Origin: Candidatus Methanophagales archaeon
GTDB lineage: Archaea; Halobacteriota; Syntropharchaeia; Alkanophagales; Methanospirareceae
Reading direction: 5' to 3'
Assembly: GCA_030617585.1 (NCBI GenBank)
Contig: JAUWVD010000080.1
Coordinates: 1 to 5,913 of the forward strand
Length of the DNA stretch: 5,913 nt
Part shown: piece by piece, positions 1 to 5,373 of the stretch
How positions within the stretch are numbered: position 1 is the stretch's first letter
Layout of the letters: each line of letters opens with the position of its first letter
Position numbers and translations under genes: made by a program
The notes under the pieces: model-generated
Told to the model about the DNA's origin: nothing
Seen by the model: only the letters and a program-made list of their open reading frames with translations
The model's database searches: none

Positions 1-7
1 AAAAGGT

Positions 8-1063
8 TTACTTCTGCTTATTCATCCTCCTCTCCTTCTCGGCAATCCCTGCTTCCTTCTTCTCTTTCATTAATCTGTGTATCAAATCCGCACCAGACTT
101 GTCTATTGGCTTTGCTTCTATATAGCCCCGCTCCAAAGCGCCTTCAAATACCTCCCGCCCGAAATCAGTGCGAACTATAACTGACGACTTACCTTCGGGT
201 GTGCCGTTATTTCCAACGCTTATGTCAGAAAACAGCCCGGCAAAATCTTCACATACTTTGCATCCATCTCGCTTATAATCCACTATCTCGTCAATTCCCA
301 CGCTTAACAGCTCTTTATCTCCTGTATATACGTGTAAAACATCCTCGCTAATCTGCAATTTCGTCACCTCTTTTATATTTACCCCGTGTTCACGTTCAAG
401 ATATTCCTTTATCAATTTCTCATACGAATAAGTGCCCATGCAAAACAGACCTATTCTCAACCTTATATGGGACGAGAAGTTATGCGCATTATGTGTTTCC
501 TTCCCTACAACGAACATCTTTTCGTACGATGACAGCCCACATGGTGTTCCTACCAGAGCGACACTCCGCAGGTCATAGTCCAAAATAGCATCCGCTATAC
601 CAGTAAGCGTTGCCGCAGGTGTATATTTGCTACCTGCACTCTTTATCAACCCTGCCTTATCCCTCGCCACTTGCACTTCCGGTTTCCATTCCCCTTTATC
701 TGCAACCGTTATACAGCCTTCCACTATCGCCTCATCGAGGGCATAAGCTAATAGCGAAGTGACCGCACCGCCATCCTGACAAGCCTTTCTTATCTCCTTA
801 TCTGTACTGGCAACTTCATACATCTCCTCTAGTCCGGCCTTCAACTCAGGTTTCTCTACCCTCGGGCATTGATAATAGCAGTATCCGCAATCCGGCGGGC
901 ACTGTTGTCCTTCTCTTATCACCGGCCTTTCTTCAGAAAAGTCCACGCTGAGATAGCTGTAATCGAGCAATCTACATGTAGCGACACAGCCACCACAAAG
1001 TGCACATTTACCCTTCTCTATCACTTCTCTTTCCAAATCGCCAAAATCCCTTTTCTCTTCCAT
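8..1063 (-). CDS. Coenzyme F420 hydrogenase/dehydrogenase beta-subunit family protein (FpoF/FrhB-like), two 4Fe-4S motifs
   Basis: A 351-residue flavo-iron-sulfur protein expected to pass electrons between F420/F420H2 and a partner through FAD and Fe-S clusters in the cytoplasm. Seen: CxxCxxCxxxC at C20/C23/C26/C30 and CxxxCxxCxxxCP at C55/C59/C62/C66, which would bind two [4Fe-4S] clusters. These are followed by family signatures: QDGGAVTSLL near residue 96, a GTPCGLSSYEK segment near 171, IGLFCMGTYSYEKL near 204, and DISVGNNGTPEGKSSV near 283. Length and cluster layout match FpoF/FqoF (about 350 aa) better than a single-cluster FrhB. The ATG at 1061-1063 has AGGA and GGAGG about 8-13 nt upstream (1071-1080). 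No hydrogenase, Fpo or Hdr subunit is in view, so the partner is unknown; ferredoxin, Hdr or a sulfite/glutamate-type enzyme are possible. Family assignment is confident; the exact paralogue is not. Confidence 0.9.
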   Translation of the reverse strand: MEEKRDFGDLEREVIEKGKCALCGGCVATCRLLDYSYLSVDFSEERPVIREGQQCPPDCGYCYYQCPRVEKPELKAGLEEMYEVASTDKEIRKACQDGGAVTSLLAYALDEAIVEGCITVADKGEWKPEVQVARDKAGLIKSAGSKYTPAATLTGIADAILDYDLRSVALVGTPCGLSSYEKMFVVGKETHNAHNFSSHIRLRIGLFCMGTYSYEKLIKEYLEREHGVNIKEVTKLQISEDVLHVYTGDKELLSVGIDEIVDYKRDGCKVCEDFAGLFSDISVGNNGTPEGKSSVIVRTDFGREVFEGALERGYIEAKPIDKSGADLIHRLMKEKKEAGIAEKERRMNKQK

Positions 1064-1125
1064 TTTTTATTCCTTCCTCCTTCTCGGCTCTATCTTCTTT
1101 ATTATTACTTTATTTAATTAATATC

Positions 1126-1145
1126 TAATTATTTAAATAAATGTG
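1126..1145 (-). promoter_or_regulatory. Possible TATA region for the leftward F420 gene
   Basis: On the minus strand this stretch reads TTTATTTAAATAAT-like, within an AT-rich run (1100-1143) about 65-75 nt upstream of the ATG at 1063. That would place a start site near 1105 and give a leader of about 40 nt. The AT richness makes the exact box uncertain. Confidence 0.35.
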
Positions 1146-1175
1146 AAACATTTAAGCATCTTACATTTGGAATGT
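1138..1175. promoter_or_regulatory. Operator-like pair of palindromes with ACATT half-sites
   Basis: TAAATGT-gaa-ACATTTA (1138-1154) is a perfect 7-bp inverted repeat with a 3-bp spacer. ACATT-tgg-AATGT (1163-1175) is a perfect 5-bp inverted repeat with the same spacer length and the same core. Their centres lie about 23 bp apart, near two helical turns. They sit between the putative leftward TATA and the first rightward TATA box, where a dimeric regulator could control both directions. No regulator gene is present in the window. Confidence 0.45.
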
Positions 1176-1185
1176 TTGAAAAAAA

Positions 1186-1201
1186 GCGAAAAGTTTAAAT
1201 A
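1186..1201 (+). promoter_or_regulatory. Archaeal BRE/TATA-like promoter element 1
   Basis: GCGAAAAGTTTAAATA matches the archaeal pattern of a purine-rich BRE followed by TTTAWATA. A start site would be expected near 1225, giving a leader of about 200 nt to the permease ATG at 1425. It is nearly identical to the element at 1242. Confidence 0.5.
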
Positions 1202-1241
1202 GACCTAAATCAAAAGCTCTTCTTTTTTATCTTTTGTGTTT

Positions 1242-1256
1242 GAAAAGATTTAAATA
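1242..1256 (+). promoter_or_regulatory. Archaeal BRE/TATA-like promoter element 2
   Basis: GAAAAGATTTAAATA repeats the 1186 element with one inserted base and runs into a TAAA tetranucleotide repeat (1251-1269). A start site near 1280 would leave about 145 nt of leader before the permease. The two boxes could be tandem promoters, or one could serve an unannotated short RNA in 1225-1424. Confidence 0.5.
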
Positions 1257-1352
1257 AATAAATAAATATTTATGGGTCATTGTACTCATCATTAGATATG
1301 TATAAACGTTAGAGCGATTTTACTCAGGATTATATGAATATAGCAGCTTTGA

Positions 1353-1375
1353 GATAAAAGAGGAGCCTTTTTATC
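1353..1375 (+). other. Small imperfect hairpin in the permease leader
   Basis: GATAAAAG (1353-1360) can pair with CTTTTTATC (1367-1375) with one bulged base, leaving AGGAGC in the loop. The region between promoter element 2 and the permease start otherwise shows only an 8-codon ATG ORF at 1334 and no recognised RNA gene. A purine-rich SD-like loop could be regulatory, but this short AT-rich stem may be chance. Confidence 0.25.
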
Positions 1376-1424
1376 ATAGACGGTCAGGTAATTGTGGGGC
1401 CGCTTCGATAGGAGCTAAAAAAAA

Positions 1425-2084
1425 ATGTCGCAAGAAAACAGAACTGTTCGGTGGTTTTACCATAGCGTTCCCTTTATCATATTGTTTTTGCTTTGGGAGA
1501 TAGTGGCAAGAGTGATTCATGACCCTTACATCCTTCCACCGTTCTCTGCTGTTGTTGCAAGCGCCTTTTCTCAGTCTCTGGCATATCATCTTGGAATCAC
1601 GCTTGCGTTCTCTTTGCTGGCGTTGTTGATAATATCTCTTGTGGGTCTGCCACTGGGGCAGCTCATGCACAGATTTAAAGAAGCAGAATGGGTATTAAGT
1701 CCTTTCTTCTGGTTTCTTTTATTCGCACTTGGACTTGGACTTGGGACCACCGGAATAGCGCCCATTTTAATCATGTGGTTTGGACTCTCGCAACTTACGG
1801 TGCTCGTGTTTTCTATTGTGATACCCATTATGGTGGTTGCGCTAATTTCTTGTTATGGTGCAAAGCTAACCGCAGTCAGGGTAGGATTTTTGTTGTGCTG
1901 GTCGCTTCAGATTAGCATGGGGGTATATCTAATATCCGTGGCGGGACTTGGAACTCAACTCGCGATGTGTTATCACTTGCATAACACGGATATGATGTAT
2001 GCGATCATGTTGATCATGGGCTTTACCGGTCTTTTCGTTGATAGAGTGCTTAAGTACCTGGGGGATCTGATCAAAGAGAAATAG
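1425..2084 (+). CDS. ABC transporter permease, SsuC/TauC (nitrate/sulfonate/taurine) type, apparently lacking the EAA loop
   Basis: A 219-residue inner-membrane protein. The N-terminus fits the BPD_transp_1 permeases: FLLWEIVARV (21-30), a YILPPFSAV segment (35-43), a TM2 ending in GLPLGQLMHRF (74-84), then IAPILIMWFGLS (111-122). The C-terminus also fits: GLG at 174-176 and a last helix with GLFVDRVLKYL (202-212). Helices lie roughly at 15-31, 56-78, 92-117, 121-142, 152-173 and 188-207. Between 'IPIMVVALISC' (133-143) and 'VRVGFLLCWSL' (151-161) the family normally has some 30-35 more residues carrying the EAA---G coupling helix that docks on the ATPase. Here only about seven residues remain, which explains the short length (usual about 250). 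The start is set by AGGAG at 1410-1414 and a stop upstream in frame. No ATPase or solute-binding gene is adjacent. It may be defective or repurposed. Confidence 0.82.
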   Translation: MSQENRTVRWFYHSVPFIILFLLWEIVARVIHDPYILPPFSAVVASAFSQSLAYHLGITLAFSLLALLIISLVGLPLGQLMHRFKEAEWVLSPFFWFLLFALGLGLGTTGIAPILIMWFGLSQLTVLVFSIVIPIMVVALISCYGAKLTAVRVGFLLCWSLQISMGVYLISVAGLGTQLAMCYHLHNTDMMYAIMLIMGFTGLFVDRVLKYLGDLIKEK

Positions 2085-2118
2085 GTTATGTTGTCGAATG
2101 CGAGGTGCGGCTGAGGAA

Positions 2119-2475
2119 TCACGATATTTGACAGCCTATGGCTGGGGATGTCGTAACATCCTTCTTCGTATATAGCTGCTTCCTCTCTTCTCCTTGAATA
2201 GCTTCCTTCAGTTTCAAATCCGCTCTGCCTGCCTTCATAAAACTCGTATCCAAATCATCAGTGGTGATATGCAAAAAGCAGTCTTCACCTTCCTTTTTAA
2301 GAATCAGCGTTATTTCTTTTGTTTCCTCTCCTTCTTTTATCTCACCTATGATTTTATCACCATCCGAAAGTCCAAACAGGAAGACAGATGAGACCGAAAC
2401 AAAAAATCCGCTTGACCCCGCTGGAAGAGCACCATCCTTTTTCCGGATGAGCGTATCTTTTACAATGAGTGCCAT
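2119..2475 (-). CDS. Small hypothetical protein (118 aa)
   Basis: Not recognised. It is a soluble, lysine/glutamate-rich protein with no signal peptide or convincing membrane helix. The first half has short hydrophobic stretches typical of beta strands (GSSGFFVSVSSVFLFGL, residues 21-37), then SDGDKIIGEI and an ITLILKK strand. The second half looks helical (LKLKEAI, residues 86-92). It ends convergently 34 bp from the permease and is transcribed divergently from the thioredoxin gene. The ATG at 2473-2475 has only a weak AGG-type SD on the minus strand. It is accepted as a gene because it is the longest open frame here, fills the space cleanly between neighbours, and has a plausible promoter in the 2476-2534 gap. 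The rival plus-strand frames (2194-2391, 2261-2698) lack start signals, and the second overlaps the thioredoxin gene. Confidence 0.6.
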   Translation of the reverse strand: MALIVKDTLIRKKDGALPAGSSGFFVSVSSVFLFGLSDGDKIIGEIKEGEETKEITLILKKEGEDCFLHITTDDLDTSFMKAGRADLKLKEAIQGEERKQLYTKKDVTTSPAIGCQIS

Positions 2476-2491
2476 TTCTTTGCCTAAAACT

Positions 2492-2528
2492 TACAATATA
2501 ATTAAAACGCTCTATTCCTTATATTGTA
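2492..2528. promoter_or_regulatory. Perfect inverted repeat in a divergent promoter
   Basis: TACAATATAA (2492-2501) and TTATATTGTA (2519-2528) form a perfect 10-bp inverted repeat separated by 17 bp. Each arm contains an AATATAA-type TATA box facing a different gene. The left arm is about 33-40 nt before the thioredoxin ATG (2535), and the right arm is about 45 nt before the minus-strand ATG (2475). The thioredoxin has no SD sequence, so this spacing suggests a nearly leaderless transcript. The repeat could be two mirror-image TATA boxes, an operator, or both. Confidence 0.5.
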
Positions 2529-2534
2529 TTTATT

Positions 2535-2852
2535 ATGAAAATCCTACTTTTTGTCTCTTCTCAGTGTCCGCATTGTCCGGCAGCCGAGCGGATAGTGAGC
2601 AGAGTGGTGCCAGATTACTCTGGGTATGGATTGTCATTAAACAAGATACGAATGAAAACAAAAGAAGGGAAGAAACGTTCTTCAATGTATCATGTTAGGG
2701 CAATACCAACCACATTGATACTTGATGATAATGGGCATGAACTCAAGAGAATGGTTGGTGTCATGCGCGAAGATACTTTAAGAGCGTCCATAGAAAAACT
2801 GCTTGGGTTGAGAAAATCAGTTTTAAGCCGAATCTTTGGCCAGAAAAAATAG
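2535..2852 (+). CDS. Thioredoxin/glutaredoxin-like protein with CPHC active site
   Basis: A 105-residue cytoplasmic thiol-disulfide protein. Strand beta-1 (MKILLFVSS) leads directly into the active site CPHCP (C11, P12, H13, C14), followed by a helix (AAERIVSRVV). The cis-proline lies in AIPTT (P58), then TLILDDNG, G-rich turn and a C-terminal helix. The layout, including the CPHCPAA core, resembles the short archaeal thioredoxins of methanogens such as the Methanocaldococcus jannaschii one. It is longer at the C-terminus by a basic tail (SRIFGQKK). The middle segment (residues 27-48) replaces the usual acidic strand with a basic stretch. No SD precedes the ATG, so leaderless translation is likely. 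A 49-bp gap leads to the next gene, so co-transcription is possible. The reductant and targets are not indicated by the neighbours. Confidence 0.85.
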   Translation: MKILLFVSSQCPHCPAAERIVSRVVPDYSGYGLSLNKIRMKTKEGKKRSSMYHVRAIPTTLILDDNGHELKRMVGVMREDTLRASIEKLLGLRKSVLSRIFGQKK

Positions 2853-2867
2853 ATCTAAAGGTAAAAG

Positions 2868-2881
2868 ATGAGAAAGCTCAT
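2868..2881 (+). other. Short hairpin between thioredoxin and the next gene
   Basis: ATGAG-AAAG-CTCAT is a perfect 5-bp stem with a 4-nt loop, 16 nt after the thioredoxin stop. No poly-T run follows, so it is a weak terminator or processing-site candidate at best. Confidence 0.2.
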
Positions 2882-2901
2882 TTGAGGCGTGATATACACT
2901 T

Positions 2902-3159
2902 ATGCCGACAAAATACCAAGAATGGTCAACCGAAGAACTGATAAAGGAGTTTATATCATCGGAGCTCAGGGTACCAGTCCCTCTGGCAAAAGAGATTTGC
3001 AATAGACCTGATTCAACCCCGTATTTGGCTTGTATCCTCGAAGAAGATATATATATGGAGTTGGGAGGGCCCGGTGATGCCTGGTCGCCGATTCATGCAT
3101 TACATCTATGCTTTTGTTCGGGGTGCAGTAGCAAGTGCATTGGGTGTAATTGCTCATAA
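2902..3159 (+). CDS. N-terminal piece of a frameshifted helical (HEAT-like/DUF1186-like) protein
   Basis: This frame gives the N-terminal part, EWSTEELIKEF (residues 7-17), then IHALHL near 3091-3108, after which it becomes a cysteine-rich nonsense tail. The continuation AFVRGAVASALGVIAHNH is in the +1 frame from about 3110. Skipping one base near 3109 joins the two into one reading frame of about 206 residues ending at 3523. The pattern resembles helical proteins of the DUF1186/HEAT-like type: a short N-terminal helix pair, a GG...W-PIHALHLL-like motif, then further helices. This family call is a recollection of pattern, not a search result. The ATG has only a distant GAGG (2884-2887). No catalytic motif is visible. 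A real frameshift mutation and a sequencing indel are both possible. Confidence 0.6.
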   Translation: MPTKYQEWSTEELIKEFISSELRVPVPLAKEICNRPDSTPYLACILEEDIYMELGGPGDAWSPIHALHLCFCSGCSSKCIGCNCS

Positions 3160-3523
3160 CCATTCAGAGTGTCGAGAACAGGTAATTAAACTATTTCGGC
3201 AGATTGTTAGGGACGCAAATGTCCGCGGAGCAGAAGAGGCGAATTATACATTTATAACACTACTTATAAATGACCTTGCGCAATTTAAAGATCGAGAGGC
3301 TTTTAAAGAAAACTATGCGCCATTGCAAAAATACGCACGTTATTTGTATAACCTGCACCTATCTAAATGTCAAGAGGCAAAAAAAATGAGTGGGTCGGTA
3401 CAACAAAAGGGCTGTATCTGCGAACTTGGTTTGGATATACCACTAAAATATGGAGATAGGCAAAGTAAGTTCGGATATAAGTTGTTAGGCGTCATTGGTC
3501 GTCAAATAAAGAAAGGAGTATAA
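3074..3523 (+). CDS. C-terminal piece of the same frameshifted helical protein
   Basis: The useful protein starts near 3110 (AFVRGAVASALGVIAHNH). The GTG at 3074 is only where this frame happens to open, inside the 5' piece. The body is amphipathic helix: REQVIKLFRQIVRD, then a LINDLAQFKDREAF segment, then YAPLQKYARYLYNLH. A tail containing GSVQQKGCICELG follows. The DNA for the last third (3308-3441) recurs at 4487-4617. The last codons overlap the AAAGGAG SD (3512-3518) of the membrane-protein gene at 3532, so the two genes are probably translationally coupled. No known function is assigned. Confidence is high that this is real coding sequence and moderate that it belongs with the 2902 piece. 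Confidence 0.62.
   Translation: MMPGRRFMHYIYAFVRGAVASALGVIAHNHSECREQVIKLFRQIVRDANVRGAEEANYTFITLLINDLAQFKDREAFKENYAPLQKYARYLYNLHLSKCQEAKKMSGSVQQKGCICELGLDIPLKYGDRQSKFGYKLLGVIGRQIKKGV
3308..3441 (+). repeat. Copy 1 of a duplicated gene-tail segment
   Basis: By hand alignment this segment matches 4487-4617 along its length with a few small gaps. The 3' block 3399-3441 matches 4575-4617 at 41 of 43 positions. Here it is in frame inside the 3' part of the split helical gene, so this is the more intact copy. It lies about 90 bp before the ATG of the membrane-protein gene. Confidence 0.8.
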
Positions 3524-3531
3524 AATAAAAC

Positions 3532-4194
3532 ATGACAGCGGAAAAGTTTTCCATAAGTGAAGCAATACACTTTGGATGGAATACGATGAAAAGCAATCTC
3601 GGCTTTTTCATCGGTCTTTTGATACTTGTGTTCTTATTCTCTAGCCTTTTTTCTATTATTGCGGCCAAGGCAACAGAAGCAAATATTTTTCTTGGGATCA
3701 TTTTTTACATTGCTGATTTTAGTTTAAGCATAATAATTTCAATAGGATTAGTAAAAATCGCTTTAAGATTCTGTGATAATGAAAAAGGCAGATTTGCAGA
3801 TCTTTTCTCTCAATATCCTTTGTTTCCTCAGTATCTCGTCGGTTCAATTCTTTATGGATTGATTGTATTCGCAGGAACGATATTATTAATTATTCCTGGA
3901 ATTATTTGGGGGATTCAATTTTGTTTTTATGACTACTTTATTGTCGACAAGGGACTAGGTCCAATAGAAGCACTCAAAAGGAGTTCTGCCATTACAAAGG
4001 GCGTTAAATGGGATTTATTTCTTTTTTTTCTAATACTTTCGGGAATCAATCTACTCGGAGCACTCTGTCTATTAATTGGTTTATTTGTTACCATTCCAAC
4101 AACAATGGTTGCTTTAGCTTTTGTCTACCGTAAATTGATGGCTCAGGCAGAAAATGTTCAAGTTCCTGAAACATCGTTAGAGGAAGGCGAGTGA
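3532..4194 (+). CDS. Multi-pass membrane protein, DUF975/YciC-like
   Basis: A 220-residue membrane protein with about six hydrophobic segments (roughly 23-45, 50-77, 100-121, 122-136, 161-182, 183-198), a soluble acidic tail (QVPETSLEEGE) and a short N-terminal amphipathic helix with FGWNTMKSNL. The clearest signature is in the second half: IIPGIIWGIQFCFYDYFIV, then DKGLGPIEALKRSSAITKG, then WDLFLFF and a final hydrophobic pair with an AFVYRKL end. This is characteristic of small integral membrane proteins of the DUF975/GPDPase-membrane-domain type, whose biochemical function is not established. AAAGGAG (3512-3518) precedes the ATG by 13 nt and overlaps the 3' end of the upstream gene, which suggests an operon. 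The gene is intact, unlike its flanking neighbours. Confidence 0.82.
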   Translation: MTAEKFSISEAIHFGWNTMKSNLGFFIGLLILVFLFSSLFSIIAAKATEANIFLGIIFYIADFSLSIIISIGLVKIALRFCDNEKGRFADLFSQYPLFPQYLVGSILYGLIVFAGTILLIIPGIIWGIQFCFYDYFIVDKGLGPIEALKRSSAITKGVKWDLFLFFLILSGINLLGALCLLIGLFVTIPTTMVALAFVYRKLMAQAENVQVPETSLEEGE

Positions 4195-4486
4195 ATGACG
4201 ACCAACGATCGCCTAACTGCTGCTTCTTGATATAAAAAGAGTACATAAGTGGCGAGATAGAATATTTTGCTCTGGAAATTGCAAGCGTGAATACCGATTA
4301 GAAGAACGTAAAAAGAAGGGTAAACAAACTTTTTATTCGCTTGGTCTCCTGAGTGCAAATGGGCGCGGGGTTGCCAAAGTCTTGTTTGGCACTCGCGATT
4401 TTAATTGCCATCGAAGTTTCTTTTATCCTTCTAACAAGTTTGGAGCATGGTTTGAAGTTTGGGGTTAAAAAGGTGAGAAGCAAAAA
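4195..4486. other. Gene-poor, probably decayed spacer
   Basis: No convincing gene is seen here on either strand. On the plus strand an ATG at 4353 opens a 101-codon frame. Its first part would be one hydrophobic helix (CLALAILIAIEVSFILL) followed by a basic stretch, and it then runs into the broken repeat copy at 4487. There is no good SD before 4353 and the frame changes relationship to the homologous copy, so it is not called as a gene. GCCTAACT at 4211 resembles GCCTAACT at 5306 but has no matching inverted arm nearby. This may be the remains of the 5' part of the duplicated gene or unrelated inserted DNA. Confidence 0.45.
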
Positions 4487-4648
4487 GAAAAACGATGCGC
4501 CAGTGCAAAAATACGAGTGGTATTTGTGTGACAGGATATATCTAAAAGTAAGGGGGCAAAAATGGGTGGGACTGTACAACAAAAGGGCGGTATCTGCGAA
4601 CTTGGTTCGGATATACCGAAGTTATATGCAATGCTCACTAGGAGATAA
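4487..4648 (+). pseudogene. Broken second copy of the helical-gene tail
   Basis: This is homologous to 3308-3441 and continues in the copy's own frame to a TAA at 4646-4648. Read in one frame it gives NDAPVQKYEWYLCDRIYLK, which parallels NYAPLQKYARYLYNLHLSK of copy 1. After small indels near 4548-4561 the match moves to another frame: MGGTVQQKGGICELGSDIP (from 4562) parallels MSGSVQQKGCICELGLDIP. The 5' two-thirds of the gene is missing. The copy ends in AGGAG and ATAATAAAACATGA, directly before the HEPN-type gene, much as copy 1 ends before the membrane-protein gene. The frame break marks it as a remnant. It may persist because it supplies the downstream gene's leader and SD. Confidence 0.7.
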
Positions 4649-4654
4649 TAAAAC

Positions 4655-5104
4655 ATGAATCCCGATGATTTAATAAAGCAAGCTAGAAGAATTATTGCAA
4701 ATAAACAGTCACAGCTTGGAATGCTCGTTGAAGCTAAGGAATTTCTCAGGGTCTATGCAGGAGAAAAAAGTGCTTTCTTCCAAGATCTAAAGAATGTTAG
4801 ACCTCCTACTAATCAATACATACTCATTACAGGGGATATAGCTGATATCTTAACAGCATTTATTAATTATGTGGAAAATGGCCTTCTTGAAGGCATATCA
4901 ATTGAGAGGAAGGCTCAGATAGACGTTGTTTCTGACTTCATCGGTCAAGCGGATACCTTGCTAAATTCCAATGAAGTACATCCTGCAGCACCGGCTGTTA
5001 TCATTGGAGCTGCGCTTGAGGAATTTCTAAGAAATTGGATTGATGAGGGAGGTTTAAGCCTTGGAGGAAGAAGCCAAGTTTGGATTCTTATGCGAAAGTT
5101 TTAA
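4655..5104 (+). CDS. N-terminal piece of a frameshifted HEPN-type protein
   Basis: AGGAG (4640-4644) lies 10 nt before the ATG. The protein begins with a helical, probably coiled region (MNPDDLIKQARRIIANKQSQ; later FINYVENGLLEGIS). It then enters an AAPAVIIGAALEEFLRNWI segment (residues 109-127) that looks like the first long helix of a HEPN domain. At about 5069-5073 the frame breaks: this frame ends in SQVWILMRKF, while KPSLDSYAKVLREADLI continues in the other frame. Adding one base, for example an A in the short AAGAAG run, restores an open frame of about 207 residues to 5277. The N-terminal ~100 residues match no domain I recognise. Fusion with the 5080-5277 piece is strongly suggested by the continuous fold. 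Confidence 0.68.
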   Translation: MNPDDLIKQARRIIANKQSQLGMLVEAKEFLRVYAGEKSAFFQDLKNVRPPTNQYILITGDIADILTAFINYVENGLLEGISIERKAQIDVVSDFIGQADTLLNSNEVHPAAPAVIIGAALEEFLRNWIDEGGLSLGGRSQVWILMRKF

Positions 5105-5277
5105 GAGAAGCAGACTTAATTACAAAACAAGATGTCAAGGATATAACATCCTGGAGTGGTCTTCGAAATCATGTTGCACATGGTGAATGGGCTGAAGTAA
5201 ACGATAAAAATAGAATATCCCAAATGTTAGGAGGAGTTAACCTTTTTATGCGAAAATATGGTGAGCACGGCATATAA
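5080..5277 (+). CDS. C-terminal piece of the HEPN-type protein with R-x4-H motif
   Basis: The TTG at 5080 is only the frame opening; the true protein enters near 5071 from the upstream piece. The segment reads LREADLITKQDVKDITSWSG, then LRNHVAHGEW. RNHVAH (codons at 5164-5181) is the R-x4-6-H signature of HEPN domains, many of which are metal-independent RNases in toxin-antitoxin, abortive-infection and CRISPR-linked systems. The 'W-x-G-L-RN-x-x-AHG-E' context is typical of this group, and the ending MLGGVNLFMRKYGEHGI forms the last helix. No MNT nucleotidyltransferase antitoxin or other recognisable partner gene is nearby. Many HEPN proteins with this motif lack proven RNase activity, so function remains inferred. 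Confidence 0.72.
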   Translation: MDSYAKVLREADLITKQDVKDITSWSGLRNHVAHGEWAEVNDKNRISQMLGGVNLFMRKYGEHGI

Positions 5278-5281
5278 CAAA

Positions 5282-5335
5282 GCATTTACGGCTTCGTTTC
5301 ACTACGCCTAACTTGCTTCGCAAGTTCGTAAATGC
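5282..5335. repeat. Nested inverted repeat 5 bp after the HEPN gene
   Basis: GCATTTACG (5282-5290) pairs perfectly with CGTAAATGC (5327-5335). Inside it AACTTGC (5310-5316) pairs perfectly with GCAAGTT (5320-5326) around a TTC loop, and its 3' arm abuts the outer arm. The result is a two-stem structure with a 19-nt one-sided bulge (5291-5309). A simple reading is a terminator or RNA-stability element, although no poly-T follows. The TAACAA after the gene, GCCTAAC at 5306 and a long asymmetric hairpin also recall integron attC sites, but a canonical GTTRRRY box is missing on the right. Confidence 0.65.
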
Positions 5336-5360
5336 CTAGTCGTAATTGAAAGCAATCATG

Positions 5361-5369
5361 AAAGGAGGT
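5361..5369 (+). promoter_or_regulatory. Strong Shine-Dalgarno site
   Basis: AAAGGAGGT, the closest match to the anti-SD consensus in this window, lies 4 nt before the ATG at 5374. It argues that translation of the last transcription unit starts at 5374 rather than at the SD-less ATG at 5484. Confidence 0.75.
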
Positions 5370-5373
5370 TGAA

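Noticed and set aside
2261..2698. A 145-codon plus-strand frame crossing the divergent promoter
   Set aside because: It overlaps both the minus-strand 118-residue gene and the thioredoxin gene, crosses the inverted-repeat promoter, and has no start signal.
4211..4218. GCCTAACT as a second integron-like half-site matching 5306-5313
   Set aside because: The match is short and no inverted partner lies nearby, so chance is sufficient.
4298..4656. Minus-strand frames opposite the decayed region
   Set aside because: Cysteine/serine/phenylalanine-rich shadow translations without SD or domain pattern.
4353..4658. A 101-codon plus-strand frame with one hydrophobic helix
   Set aside because: It has no SD, overlaps the next gene's start, and its second half follows the repeat homology only partly before that homology moves to another frame, so it is a by-product of a decayed sequence.
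5278..5345. Possible tRNA because of GTTCGTAAAT beside a stem
   Set aside because: There is no acceptor stem, D-arm or anticodon arm; the pairing is a nested hairpin with a one-sided bulge.
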